A stretch of DNA of 64,000 bases, taken from the NCBI GenBank assembly GCA_022841625.1, contig JALHRD010000003.1, forward strand, positions 124,001 through 188,000. The letters are read 5' to 3'. The notes below the pieces were generated by a model, which was given only the letters and a program-made list of their open reading frames with translations, did no database searches and was not told the DNA's origin. Below are positions 53,995 to 61,995 of this stretch, one piece after another (positions within the stretch are counted from its first letter, which is position 1; the number at the start of each line of letters is the position of its first letter). A program made the position numbers and the translations under genes. Source of the DNA: Xanthobacteraceae bacterium (lineage in GTDB: Bacteria; Pseudomonadota; Alphaproteobacteria; Rhizobiales; Xanthobacteraceae).

Positions 53995-55345
53995 AGGCGT
54001 CCGCAGCAATCCAGCGCCCGAGCCAGCCACGTGCAAGCCACACCGCGGCGGCAAGAATCAACACCGCCATGAGTCCCCGCATCGCGCTGGCGAGGAAGGC
54101 GGCATCGAGCGTGGGATATGGAAATTTCACAAGTTGACCGCCCCGTTCGAGCATCCAATGCCATCCGGTGTGCGCCACCAGTGCTGACAGAATGATAATG
54201 CCGATGCGTTCCGGAACCACGAAGCGGAACAGCAGTGCAAGCGCCGGCATCAGCACGAGCAGTGCGGCAAGTTGGCCAAGCTCGACACCGATATTGAAGG
54301 CGAATAGCGACGAGACGAGATGGTTGCCGGCGAATTGCAGAGATTCGCGCAATGCGAACGCAAATCCGAATCCGTGAACGACCCCGAACCCGAAAGCGAC
54401 GATCCAGCGATACTCTATGCCGCTTTCGGTGGGTGATCCTCGCGCGGCTTGAACGATATTCTCCAGCGCCATGTAGACGATGGTGATGGCGATCAACGTC
54501 TCGATCAGAGGCGGAAACCAAAGTCCGTCCGGCACGAATCCCAATGCGGCCGCGACCAGTGAGATCGAGTGGCCGACCGTGAAAGCGGTAACAATAATAA
54601 CAAGCGGCCGCATCCGCCGGAACGGAATCACAAGGCACAGCAGAAACAGCAGGTGATCGATCCCTTCGATGATGTGCCAGAAGCCCGACACCACGAAACG
54701 CAATGCAGCCTGATGCCAGCGCGGATCGAGCGCGATCAGGCCAGGATCGCCGTGAAACTCAAATGCCCGCGTTGCGCCGTCTGGCGTCAGGAAGCGAAGC
54801 GCTGTCGTGACCGTCCGGGCGAACCGGTCGACGCGTAGGCGGATGGCGAATTCCGAGCGGTCGGATTGAATCGGATATTCGAGCAGCACGTCGACGAATT
54901 GTTGGTTCCAATAGAGATCCATGCTGCTGGGCAGTGGAGCGCCCCGCACATGCGCGAGGGCGTCTTCGTAGCTACCGAAAGATTTGTTGGACGGAAGCGA
55001 TACCAGGAAATTGACGATGCGCGGGCTTGGCAGCGGTGTGCCGTTTTCGAAGGTCGTGATGTTGTCGGTGAGGTAAAGCTTGATCGCGCCGCGCAGTGCC
55101 TCGTCGGCGCGGGTAAGGTCGAGATAGCCCGGCCCGCGCGTGGGGTATTCGACTTCGACCATTGCTGCGAGCGGCACGCGCAGCAACAGGTGAGCCCGCT
55201 CGCCGGCCGGCTTGAAAAAGGCGGCGATCTTCACCGTGTTGGGGATTTCATGCGCCCCAGCGACGAACGCAACCGCGCATATGAGCAATGCGGCGAACGC
55301 GGTGGCCGGGCGCCGCCGGAGCGTGGCAAATCCATGAAAACGCAC
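53972..55345 (-). CDS. HupE/UreJ-like membrane protein, 457 aa
   Basis: Signal sequence ending VAGAHEIPN, a periplasmic beta-rich domain of about 200 residues (ERAHLLLRVPLAAMVEVEYP, FAIRLRVDRFARTVTTALRF), then six or seven membrane segments with the HupE/UreJ_2 marks: GFWHIIEGIDHLLFLLCLVI, VTAFTVGHSISLVAAALGFV, ETLIAITIVYMALENIV, FGFGVVHGFGFAFALRESLQ and FNIGVELGQLAALLVLMPAL. The His and Asp in GIDH, TVGHS and VVHGFG are the metal-site type known in HupE nickel/cobalt permeases, but the substrate is not proven. HupE-like proteins of this long form are widespread and uncharacterised. Confidence 0.82.
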   Translation of the reverse strand: MRFHGFATLRRRPATAFAALLICAVAFVAGAHEIPNTVKIAAFFKPAGERAHLLLRVPLAAMVEVEYPTRGPGYLDLTRADEALRGAIKLYLTDNITTFENGTPLPSPRIVNFLVSLPSNKSFGSYEDALAHVRGAPLPSSMDLYWNQQFVDVLLEYPIQSDRSEFAIRLRVDRFARTVTTALRFLTPDGATRAFEFHGDPGLIALDPRWHQAALRFVVSGFWHIIEGIDHLLFLLCLVIPFRRMRPLVIIVTAFTVGHSISLVAAALGFVPDGLWFPPLIETLIAITIVYMALENIVQAARGSPTESGIEYRWIVAFGFGVVHGFGFAFALRESLQFAGNHLVSSLFAFNIGVELGQLAALLVLMPALALLFRFVVPERIGIIILSALVAHTGWHWMLERGGQLVKFPYPTLDAAFLASAMRGLMAVLILAAAVWLARGWLGRWIAADAFRKTPRS

Positions 55346-55461
55346 GCGTTTGGTCTCCCAATATATTACGTTAGGGGAACTTGAAGCCGCCTTACAAGCC
55401 CCTCGGCTTGGCCTATAATGTTCAAAAGCCTGGATAGCCGTATCCGGTTCGGGAGGAGCCC

Positions 55462-56655
55462 ATGCAAAATCTCGCGGTCTCGCGCAAACTCGCCTCAGCG
55501 ATGATGCTGGCGGTCGGCATTGTCGGGCTCGGCGTGGGTCAGGCCTTATTGCAAAAGCATGCGGAAGCTCAAGGCTCGGGCGTCACGGCGCCGATGTTCG
55601 AGGTCGATCCGCTCTGGCCGAAACCGCTTCCCAACAATTGGCTGCTCGGCTGGACCATCGGTCTCTGGGTCGATGAGCAAGACCATATCTGGGTGATTCA
55701 TCGCGGCGCCGGTGGGCTCCACAACAACGAGCGGGGCGCCGAGCTCGATCCGCCGATCGCCGAGTGCTGCCGCACCGCGCCGCCGGTTCTCGTCTATGAA
55801 CCGGGCGGCGGGCTGGTGCGTTCGTGGGGTGGTCCCGGCCAGGGCTATGAGTGGCCGCAGTCCAATCACGGCATTCATGTCGACTACAAAGGCAATGTCT
55901 GGATTGGCGGCAACGGCGCCAAGGATGCCCATGTCCTGAAGTTCACCAAAGACGGCAAGTTTCTGATGCAGGTCGGCAAGTTCGGCATGGGTGGCGGCAG
56001 CAACAATGCGGAGCACTTCGGCCGTGTGGCGAAGATCTGGGTCGATCCGAAAACCAACGAGGCCTATATCGCTGACGGCTACGGCAACAAGCGCATCGCG
56101 GTGATCGACGCCGACACCGGCAAGATGAAGCGCTTCTGGGGTGCCTACGGCAACAAGCCGGACGACGCCGATCTCGGTCCCTACGATCCCAAGGCGCCGC
56201 CTGCGCAGCAGTTCCGCAATCCGGTTCACTGCGTCGAGCGCGCGAACGACGGGTTCGTCTATGTCTGCGACCGCGCCAATAACCGGCTGCAGGTGTTCAC
56301 GCCCGAAGGCAAGTTCGTGAAGGAGGGGATTTTCGCGCGGAACACGCTCGGCTCGGGTTCGGCTTGGGACATCGCATTTACCCGCGATCCCGATCAACGC
56401 TTCATCCTGATGGCGGACGGGCAGAACTCGCGCGTGCGCATCATTGTGCGCGAGACGCTCGAGGAAATCACCGCCTTTGGCGCGGGCGGGCGTCAGCCGG
56501 GCCAGTTCTACGGCGTGCACGGCGTCGCGACCGATTCCAAGGGCAATCTCTACACGACCGAGACCTACGAAGGTAAGCGCCTGCAGAAATTCGTTTACAA
56601 AGGCATCGGTACAGTCCCGCGTGGCTACCAGGGCGTGCTCTGGCCGCGGTCCTGA
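55462..56655 (+). CDS. Secreted NHL/6-bladed beta-propeller protein, 397 aa
   Basis: Signal peptide in residues 8-36 (VSRKLASAMMLAVGIVGLGV, cleavage near AEA). Mature part FEVDPLWPKPLPNNWLLGWT, then propeller repeats: GLWVDEQDHIWVIHRG, NHGIHVDYKGNVWIGGNGAK, KIWVDPKTNEAYIADGYGNK, HCVERANDGFVYVCDRANNR and HGVATDSKGNLYTTETYEGK. This resembles peptidylglycine alpha-hydroxyglycine lyase-like NHL proteins, yet no lyase residues can be claimed. Such proteins often sit near catabolic genes and Bug receptors. GGGAGGAGCCC precedes the ATG. Confidence 0.83.
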   Translation: MQNLAVSRKLASAMMLAVGIVGLGVGQALLQKHAEAQGSGVTAPMFEVDPLWPKPLPNNWLLGWTIGLWVDEQDHIWVIHRGAGGLHNNERGAELDPPIAECCRTAPPVLVYEPGGGLVRSWGGPGQGYEWPQSNHGIHVDYKGNVWIGGNGAKDAHVLKFTKDGKFLMQVGKFGMGGGSNNAEHFGRVAKIWVDPKTNEAYIADGYGNKRIAVIDADTGKMKRFWGAYGNKPDDADLGPYDPKAPPAQQFRNPVHCVERANDGFVYVCDRANNRLQVFTPEGKFVKEGIFARNTLGSGSAWDIAFTRDPDQRFILMADGQNSRVRIIVRETLEEITAFGAGGRQPGQFYGVHGVATDSKGNLYTTETYEGKRLQKFVYKGIGTVPRGYQGVLWPRS

Positions 56656-56800
56656 CCGCAATCGCGATACCGCGCCGGTGCGCGCGATTCAGCATGCAAT
56701 CTGCTTTACCACATCGCGCCTGCGCAACGCGCCGGCGCCAGCATTGGTGACGAGGGAATTACTCTTTACGTAATTCATAATTTCTGCTAAGGTACTTTTG

Positions 56801-57085
56801 ATGATTGTGAGTTACCGGGACAGAAAAACCGAACGGTTTGCCAATGGCGAGCGCATTCGGGAATTCTCAGGTTTCGGATGACAGGCCGAAATACGGCTTG
56901 ACCGGTTGGAGGTGGCGACGAGCTTGAATGACCTTGCCGCCATGCCTGGCAACCGGCTGGAAGCGCTCAAAGGCGACCGACTGGGCCAATACAGCATCCG
57001 TATCAATGACCAGTGGCGGATTTGCTTCGAGTGGCCGCAAGGCTCCCCTGGTCCGGTCAATGTCGAGATTGTCGATTATCACTAG
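56801..57085 (+). pseudogene. higB toxin gene with an in-frame stop at codon 27
   Basis: Reading from ATG 56801: MIVSYRDRKTERFANGERIR, EFSGFG, TGA, then QAEIRLDRLEVATSLNDLAA, MPGNRLEALKGDRLGQYSIR, INDQWRICFEWPQGSPGPVN, VEIVDYH and TAG. Apart from the TGA at 56879-56881 this is a full-length HigB/RelE-type ribosome-dependent mRNase, with the conserved NRLEALKGDR-GQYSIRINDQWRICF block. Homologues have Arg at that place (G-F-x-R-Q-A-E), so CGA to TGA is the likely change. The toxin should be truncated unless the stop is read through. A TTACGTAA palindrome (56766-56773) in the promoter region may be the operator. Confidence 0.85.
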
Positions 57086-57096
57086 GAGGCATCGTC

Positions 57097-57417
57097 ATGG
57101 CGCGCACCCCCATCCATCCCGGCGAACACTTGGCTGAAGAGCTCAAGGAACTCGGGATCTCGGCCGCCGAGCTGTCGCGGCAGATCGAGGTGCCAGTGAA
57201 CCGCGTCACCGCAATCATCAACGGCCAGCGCGGCATCACGGCCGACACGGCCTTGCGTCTCGGCCATTGGTTCGGCACCAGCCCGGAATTCTGGCTCAAC
57301 CTGCAATCGCTTTACGAATTGCGCCTGGCCCGCCGGGACGTCGGCGACCGTGTGAACAAGCTGCCCAGGCTGACCGACCGCAAGCGCTCTACCGGTTCCG
57401 TCCCTACCCGCGTATAG
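57097..57417 (+). CDS. higA: HigA-type antitoxin, 106 aa
   Basis: Xre-family helix-turn-helix antitoxin: ARTPIHPGEHLAEELKELGI, SAAELSRQIEVPVNRVTAII, NGQRGITADTALRLGHWFGT and SPEFWLNLQSLYELRLARRD. GGAGG lies seven bases before the ATG, which comes 11 bases after the toxin stop. The last 20 residues (KLPRLTDRKRSTGSVPTRV) are unlike usual HigA ends (I-E-x-E-V-R-P). With higB broken it appears to be an orphan antitoxin or free repressor. Confidence 0.9.
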   Translation: MARTPIHPGEHLAEELKELGISAAELSRQIEVPVNRVTAIINGQRGITADTALRLGHWFGTSPEFWLNLQSLYELRLARRDVGDRVNKLPRLTDRKRSTGSVPTRV

Positions 57418-57516
57418 CGCTTGGGCACTTTGAAGAACACGGAGCGGCTCGTAGGATGAGATGATCGATCGCCGACTGACGGCCGGGCGAGGAATGAGAT
57501 CGGTGAAGAGGGCAAC

Positions 57517-58584
57517 TTGGTCAGCGGACAACAAGCCATCGACTGCGATGTCCATCCGTCGGTGCCCAATCTTGAGGCGCTGATGCCGTATTTCGACGAC
57601 TACTGGCGCAATTCGATTGAAGAGCGCGGTATTCCCGGCTTCGAGAGCAATTCCTATCCGCCGCGCGCGCCAATTTCGGTTCGTCAGGATTGGAAAGGCT
57701 CGAACGGCGGCGCGGCCGCCAATGTCAAAGAATTGTCGGCGCAGGTGCTTGACCGGCTGGGTGCCGGCACAGCGATCCTCAATTGTCTATATGGTGCGCA
57801 TCTGCCGTACAGCGAAGATATGGGGGTCGCGGTCGCGCGGGCGGTCAACAATTACGTCGCCAAGGAATGGCTCGATCGCGATCCGCGGTTGCGCGCTTCA
57901 ATCGTTGTGCCGACCCAGAACATCGAATACGCGGTCGATGAAGTCGAGCGCGTCGCACGCGACCAGCGTTTCGTCCAGGTTCAACTGGTGACCAACCAGG
58001 AGATGCCGCTCGGCCGGCGTCAGTGGTGGCCGTTGTTCGCGGTGGCGGAGAAGTATGACTTGCCGATCGGGCTGCATCCGGGGTCGACCTACCGTCAGGC
58101 GATGACATCGCTCGGTTGGCCGACCTACTACATCGAGGATTACGTTGCTTATGCGCAGGCGTTCCAGTCCCAGCTTGGTAGCCTGATTTGCGAGGGGGCG
58201 TTTGCAAAATTCCCCAAGCTTAAGGTGGTGCTGCTGGAATCTGGCGTAACCTGGCTGCCCGGCTTCCTGTGGCGGCTATCGAAGTTCTGGCGCGGGGTTA
58301 GGGCGGAGGTCCCTTGGGTCGACCGTCCACCCGGGGAGATCGTGCGCGACCATGTCCGGCTGACCGTCCAGCCGTTCGACGCCCCCGACGATCCGGAAAT
58401 CGTGCAACGGCTGGTCGATCAGCTCGAATCCGATGATATATTGATTTATGCATCGGATTTTCCGCATTGGCAGTTCGACGGCGAGGACGCCTTGCCACGG
58501 GGCTTGCCGGAATCGCTCAAGCGGAAGATCCTGGTCGATAATCCGCTCGCGACCTATCCGCGTCTGAGGGAGGGTGCCCGATGA
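57517..58584 (+). CDS. Amidohydrolase (ACMSD-like) family protein, 355 aa
   Basis: Metal-dependent TIM-barrel: N-terminal AIDCDVHPSVPNLEALMPYF (D-x-H), RASIVVPTQNIEYAVDEVER, YDLPIGLHPGSTYRQAMTSL (His), KVVLLESGVTWLPGFLWRLS and ILIYASDFPHWQFDGEDALP (Asp). Length and motifs fit amidohydrolase_2 proteins acting on aromatic-acid intermediates. TTG at 57517 after GAGG is taken as start, since no ATG precedes the D-x-H motif. Ends in ATGA overlap with a paralogue, so the two are co-translated and may form a heteromer. Confidence 0.85.
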   Translation: MVSGQQAIDCDVHPSVPNLEALMPYFDDYWRNSIEERGIPGFESNSYPPRAPISVRQDWKGSNGGAAANVKELSAQVLDRLGAGTAILNCLYGAHLPYSEDMGVAVARAVNNYVAKEWLDRDPRLRASIVVPTQNIEYAVDEVERVARDQRFVQVQLVTNQEMPLGRRQWWPLFAVAEKYDLPIGLHPGSTYRQAMTSLGWPTYYIEDYVAYAQAFQSQLGSLICEGAFAKFPKLKVVLLESGVTWLPGFLWRLSKFWRGVRAEVPWVDRPPGEIVRDHVRLTVQPFDAPDDPEIVQRLVDQLESDDILIYASDFPHWQFDGEDALPRGLPESLKRKILVDNPLATYPRLREGAR

Positions 58585-59681
58585 ACATCGAATTGCGACA
58601 GCCGGAGCTTCGCTCCAACACCCGCCTCAAGATCGTCGATGTCGATATCCATCCCAAGAGCTCGATTGAGGATCTCAAGCCCTATCTGAGCCAGCGCTGG
58701 TGGGATCATCTCACGACCTATGGCCAGCGAACCCGCCAGGGCTATCTGAAGGGCTTTCCCTATCCCAAGATGCAGCCACAAGCGTCGCGGCGCGACGCCT
58801 GGCCGCCGGACGGCGGACTGCCGGCGAGCAATCTTAACTTCATGAAGCAGCAGTTCCTGGACGCCTATCCGATCGAATACGCCATCATGAATCCACTGTC
58901 GCCGACCGGGCAGGGCGATCAGAACTCGGAATTTTCCGCCGCCATGGCGTTTGCGGCCAACGAGTTTCAACTTGAAGGCTGGCACAAGCAGGATCAGCGG
59001 CTGCTGGCTTCGGTGGTCGTGCCGTTTGAGGATGCCGATGCGACCCGCGTCGAGGTCAAGCGCCGCGCCGGCGACAAGCGCTTCGCGCATGTGCTGCTCA
59101 AGACCCGCACCAATGATCTGCTCGGCAAGAAACAGTATTGGCCGGTGTATGAAGCCGCGATCGAAGCCGGGCTTCCAATCGGCATTCATGTGTTTGGCAC
59201 CAGTGGCCGGCCAGCGAGCAACACCGGTTGGCCGTCATTTTATATCGAGGATATGACCGAGCATGCCTCGTGCTGCCAGGCGCAGGTCGCGAGCCTGGTG
59301 CTCGAAGGCGTTTTCGAGCGCTATCCCGAACTCAAGATCGTAATGATCGAGGCCGGTTTCGGCTGGATGCCGCCGCTCGGCTGGCGGATGGACAAGAACT
59401 GGAAGAAGCTCAAGGCCGACGTTCCGCATCTCAAAAAGGCGCCGTCGGAATATATGCGCGAGCATATCTGGGTCTCGACCCAGCCGATGGAAGAGGCCGA
59501 CACGCCGGAGCAGTTGATCGACACCATGCGTTGGATCGGCTGGGACAGGATCATGTATTCGTCGGACTACCCGCATTGGGATTTCGACGATCCATTCCTG
59601 GCGCTGCCGCCGTCGCTCGACGAAAAGACGCGCAACATGATTCTGTGCGAAAATGCGCGCTCTTTGTATCGGCTCGGTTGA
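58581..59681 (+). CDS. Amidohydrolase (ACMSD-like) family protein, 366 aa
   Basis: Paralogue of the upstream gene. KIVDVDIHPKSSIEDLKPYL (D-x-H), QRWWDHLTTYGQRTRQGYLK, RLLASVVVPFEDADATRVEV, AGLPIGIHVFGTSGRPASNT (His), LKIVMIEAGFGWMPPLGWRM and RIMYSSDYPHWDFDDPFLAL (Asp). Longer than its partner by an insert near residues 60-100. ATG overlaps the previous stop. The tight pair followed directly by a Rieske protein gene suggests a common pathway. Confidence 0.87.
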   Translation: MNIELRQPELRSNTRLKIVDVDIHPKSSIEDLKPYLSQRWWDHLTTYGQRTRQGYLKGFPYPKMQPQASRRDAWPPDGGLPASNLNFMKQQFLDAYPIEYAIMNPLSPTGQGDQNSEFSAAMAFAANEFQLEGWHKQDQRLLASVVVPFEDADATRVEVKRRAGDKRFAHVLLKTRTNDLLGKKQYWPVYEAAIEAGLPIGIHVFGTSGRPASNTGWPSFYIEDMTEHASCCQAQVASLVLEGVFERYPELKIVMIEAGFGWMPPLGWRMDKNWKKLKADVPHLKKAPSEYMREHIWVSTQPMEEADTPEQLIDTMRWIGWDRIMYSSDYPHWDFDDPFLALPPSLDEKTRNMILCENARSLYRLG

Positions 59682-59690
59682 TTGCGACCG

Positions 59691-60104
59691 ATGGCTGGTC
59701 ATGTTGTCGCCGCCGTCGACGAGATTCCACCCGGCCAGCGCAAGCTGGTCGCGGTGAACGGTCGCAATATCGCAGTGTTCAATCTCGGCGGCGAATTCTT
59801 CGCGCTCAACGATCGCTGCCCGCATCGCGGCGGCAGCTTGGCGCATGGCATCCAGACCGCGCTGGTGGAGTCGAAAGTGCCGGGTGAATATCTCTGTTCG
59901 CGCCCCGGCGAGATGGTGAAGTGCCCCTGGCATGGCTGGGCGTTCGACATCCGGACCGGCAAGTCCTGGTGCGACCCCGCGCGCTTGCGGGTGCGGCAAT
60001 ATCCGGTGACGGTGAAGCCCGGCGCCGAACTGGTCGAAGGTCCCTACCAGGCGGAATCGTTTCCGGTGCGGATTGAGAATAATTACATCGTCATTGAGGC
60101 CTAG
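59691..60104 (+). CDS. Small Rieske [2Fe-2S] protein, 137 aa
   Basis: Stand-alone Rieske domain: VVAAVDEIPPGQRKLVAVNG, RNIAVFNLGGEFFALNDRCP, the cluster boxes DRCPHRGGSLAHG (C-x-H) and VKCPWHGWAFDIRTGKSWCD (C-x-x-H), and RVRQYPVTVKPGAELVEGPY. Such proteins carry electrons to ring-hydroxylating or other oxygenases. The insert between the boxes is long (about 40 residues). ATG at 59691, nine bases after the amidohydrolase stop. Its stop codon is part of a CTAG that begins the next repeat. Confidence 0.9.
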   Translation: MAGHVVAAVDEIPPGQRKLVAVNGRNIAVFNLGGEFFALNDRCPHRGGSLAHGIQTALVESKVPGEYLCSRPGEMVKCPWHGWAFDIRTGKSWCDPARLRVRQYPVTVKPGAELVEGPYQAESFPVRIENNYIVIEA

Positions 60105-60212
60105 TACCTGGAATCAAAGGTTCGAGCCACGAGGTACACGATGCTAACCGACTCTGACGATTCGCCTTTTTCCATCGCGACTGAGTCACCTGTGATTGAT
60201 AGAGGGTACTAG
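60101..60212. repeat. CTAG-bounded element between Rieske gene and next gene
   Basis: CTAGTACC at 60101-60108 and GGTACTAG at 60205-60212 are inverted ends of a 112-base segment. Inside, GGAATCAAAGG matches the bulge region of hairpin c read in reverse, but no long hairpin is left. The left CTAG includes the Rieske stop codon, and the next gene starts two bases after the right CTAG. I take it as an eroded or composite member of the family. Confidence 0.55.
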
Positions 60213-60214
60213 CC

Positions 60215-60403
60215 GTGCCGGAAACGCCGCACGGCGACATCTATTTCGAATTCACCGTGATCGGACGCAATGTAAAGGTGTCGGCGATCGACGCCGCGAC
60301 CGGAACCGAGATCAGCATCTTGGGGCCTGCAACGGCCTCGCAGTCGGATTTGCAACGGATTGCGCTGCAAAAGCTGATGATCCGCCTGAAGGCGGCTGGT
60401 TGA
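60215..60403 (+). CDS. Conserved small protein (DUF6898-like), 62 aa
   Basis: VPETPHGDIYFEFTVIGRNV, KVSAIDAATGTEISILGPAT, ASQSDLQRIALQKLMIRLKA. The pattern G-D-I-Y/F-F-E-F, V-K-V-x-A-I-D-x-x-T-G-T-E, P-x-A and L-x-x-x-A-x-Q-K-L belongs to a short conserved alphaproteobacterial family of unknown role. GTG start; AGGGT inside the right end of the preceding repeat would be the ribosome site. Confidence 0.7.
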   Translation: MPETPHGDIYFEFTVIGRNVKVSAIDAATGTEISILGPATASQSDLQRIALQKLMIRLKAAG

Positions 60404-60475
60404 GGCGTATTCCCGTCCTGACGATTCCGCACTATCATGAAGGCCATCTGGATACTTTCTTGGGGAAACCGCTTC

Positions 60476-61345
60476 ATGCAGGACGTTCTCGAAATGCAGG
60501 TTGTGCCGCTCTCGTCGGCATGTGGAGCGGAGATCAGGGGCGTCGACGTGACCCGGCCGCTGTCGCGCGAAATGGTCGACGCGATCAGGGATGCCTGGGA
60601 CAAGCATATCGTGTTGGTGTTTCGCGGCCAGACCGTGACCCAGGACCAGCAGCTCGCATTCGCCTCCTATTTCGGCGATCTCGGCTCACGCAAAAAGGCG
60701 CCCGAAAAATTGCGCGCCCGCGCGGAGGGCAGTCAGCAGGACAACGAAAAAATCCTGCTGGTCAGCAATATCAAGGAAGACGGCGTGCCGATTGGCGCCT
60801 TCGGCGAGGGCGAATTCTGGTTCCACATCGATTCCGGATATTCGGCAAAGCCCTATCGCTACACGTTCCTGTACGCGATGGAATTGCCGTCGACCGGCGG
60901 CAACACCATGTTCTCAAACATGTACAAGGCTTATGACGCGGTGCCAGACGCGCTCAAGCAAAAGCTCGCCGGCAAACGCGCGCTGCATATTCACGAATAC
61001 AACCGCGCCCGGCAGGCCGATGCGTCGGGCGACATCAGCAATATTCCGCATTATTACCACCCGGTATTCATCACCCATCCCGGCACCGGCCGTAAGACCT
61101 TGTTCGTCGACCGGCTGATGACGACCGCGCTGGAAGGCTTCGATCCGGTCGAGGGCGCCGGCATTCTCGATCAGCTCTATGACATCGGCGAACGGCGCGA
61201 ATTCATCTACGAGCACGTCTGGCAGCTTGGCGATTTCCTGATGTGGGACAACCGCTGCACCATTCACGCACGCACCGATTTTCCGAAGGAAGAGCGCCGC
61301 TTGCTGCGCCGCTGCACAGTCGAGGGCGAGACGCTCTTTGAGTGA
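60476..61345 (+). CDS. TauD/TfdA-family 2-oxoglutarate dioxygenase, 289 aa
   Basis: Fe(II)/2-oxoglutarate oxygenase: QVVPLSSACGAEIRGVDVTR, HIVLVFRGQTVTQDQQLAFA, GEGEFWFHIDSGYSAKPYRY with the H-x-D iron motif, ELPSTGGNTMFSNMYKAYDA, LFVDRLMTTALEGFDPVEGA, WQLGDFLMWDNRCTIHARTD (distal His) and RRLLRRCTVEGETLF (2-oxoglutarate Arg). TauD relatives oxidise sulfonates, aryloxyacetates or similar acids; the substrate is open. ATG at 60476 is chosen; 60494 is also possible. Confidence 0.88.
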   Translation: MQDVLEMQVVPLSSACGAEIRGVDVTRPLSREMVDAIRDAWDKHIVLVFRGQTVTQDQQLAFASYFGDLGSRKKAPEKLRARAEGSQQDNEKILLVSNIKEDGVPIGAFGEGEFWFHIDSGYSAKPYRYTFLYAMELPSTGGNTMFSNMYKAYDAVPDALKQKLAGKRALHIHEYNRARQADASGDISNIPHYYHPVFITHPGTGRKTLFVDRLMTTALEGFDPVEGAGILDQLYDIGERREFIYEHVWQLGDFLMWDNRCTIHARTDFPKEERRLLRRCTVEGETLFE

Positions 61346-61489
61346 CACGGTTGCGGCCCCGCCCGCTCGATTGGGGGGGGGCAGCCTGTGACGGCGATGC
61401 AGTAGGCAGCCCGGCAGCCGGCTGATAGGATTGCAATAACGACAACAACGAATGGCGTCGCCAACGCGCGAAGCCGAGGGAGGATGGAA

Positions 61490-61978
61490 ATGGCAAGACT
61501 CAACATCAATGGCCAGAATCGCGATGTGCAGGTGGCGGCCGATACGCCGCTGTTGTGGGTGATCCGCGAGCAGGTCGGCTTGACCGGAACCAAATATGGT
61601 TGTGGCGTCGCGCAATGCGGCTCCTGCTCGGTCCACATCAATGGCGAGCTCGTGCGTTCGTGCTCGATGCGGGTCGGCGACGTGCGACCGACCGACAAGA
61701 TCGTGACCATCGAAGGCCTGTCGCGCAATTCGTCCCATCCGGTGCAGCGGGCCTGGGCCGCGATCGACGTGCCGCAATGCGGCTATTGCCAGTCCGGCCA
61801 GATCATGGCCGCGGCGGCGCTGCTGCGAAAGAAGCCGCGGCCGACCGACGCCGACATCGATGAGGCGATGACCAATATCTGCCGCTGCGGCACCTATCAG
61901 CGGATTCGCGCGGCCGTGCATATGGCGGCCGGTAATGGCAACGGCGGCTCAGTCGGCCGCGGTAACCGCAAATCCTGA
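61490..61978 (+). CDS. [2Fe-2S] subunit of a molybdenum hydroxylase (IorA-like), 162 aa
   Basis: Two [2Fe-2S] clusters: plant-type [20 protein letters not shown] with SCSMRV, and the four-helix cluster [20 protein letters not shown] and [20 protein letters not shown]. This is the small subunit of xanthine-oxidase-family enzymes. The next gene is the molybdopterin subunit and no FAD subunit lies between, as in isoquinoline 1-oxidoreductase (IorAB). GGAGG six bases before ATG 61490 decides against the ATG at 61484. Confidence 0.92.
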   Translation: MARLNINGQNRDVQVAADTPLLWVIREQVGLTGTKYGCGVAQCGSCSVHINGELVRSCSMRVGDVRPTDKIVTIEGLSRNSSHPVQRAWAAIDVPQCGYCQSGQIMAAAALLRKKPRPTDADIDEAMTNICRCGTYQRIRAAVHMAAGNGNGGSVGRGNRKS

Positions 61979-61995
61979 TGTCGGGGAGATCAGCC

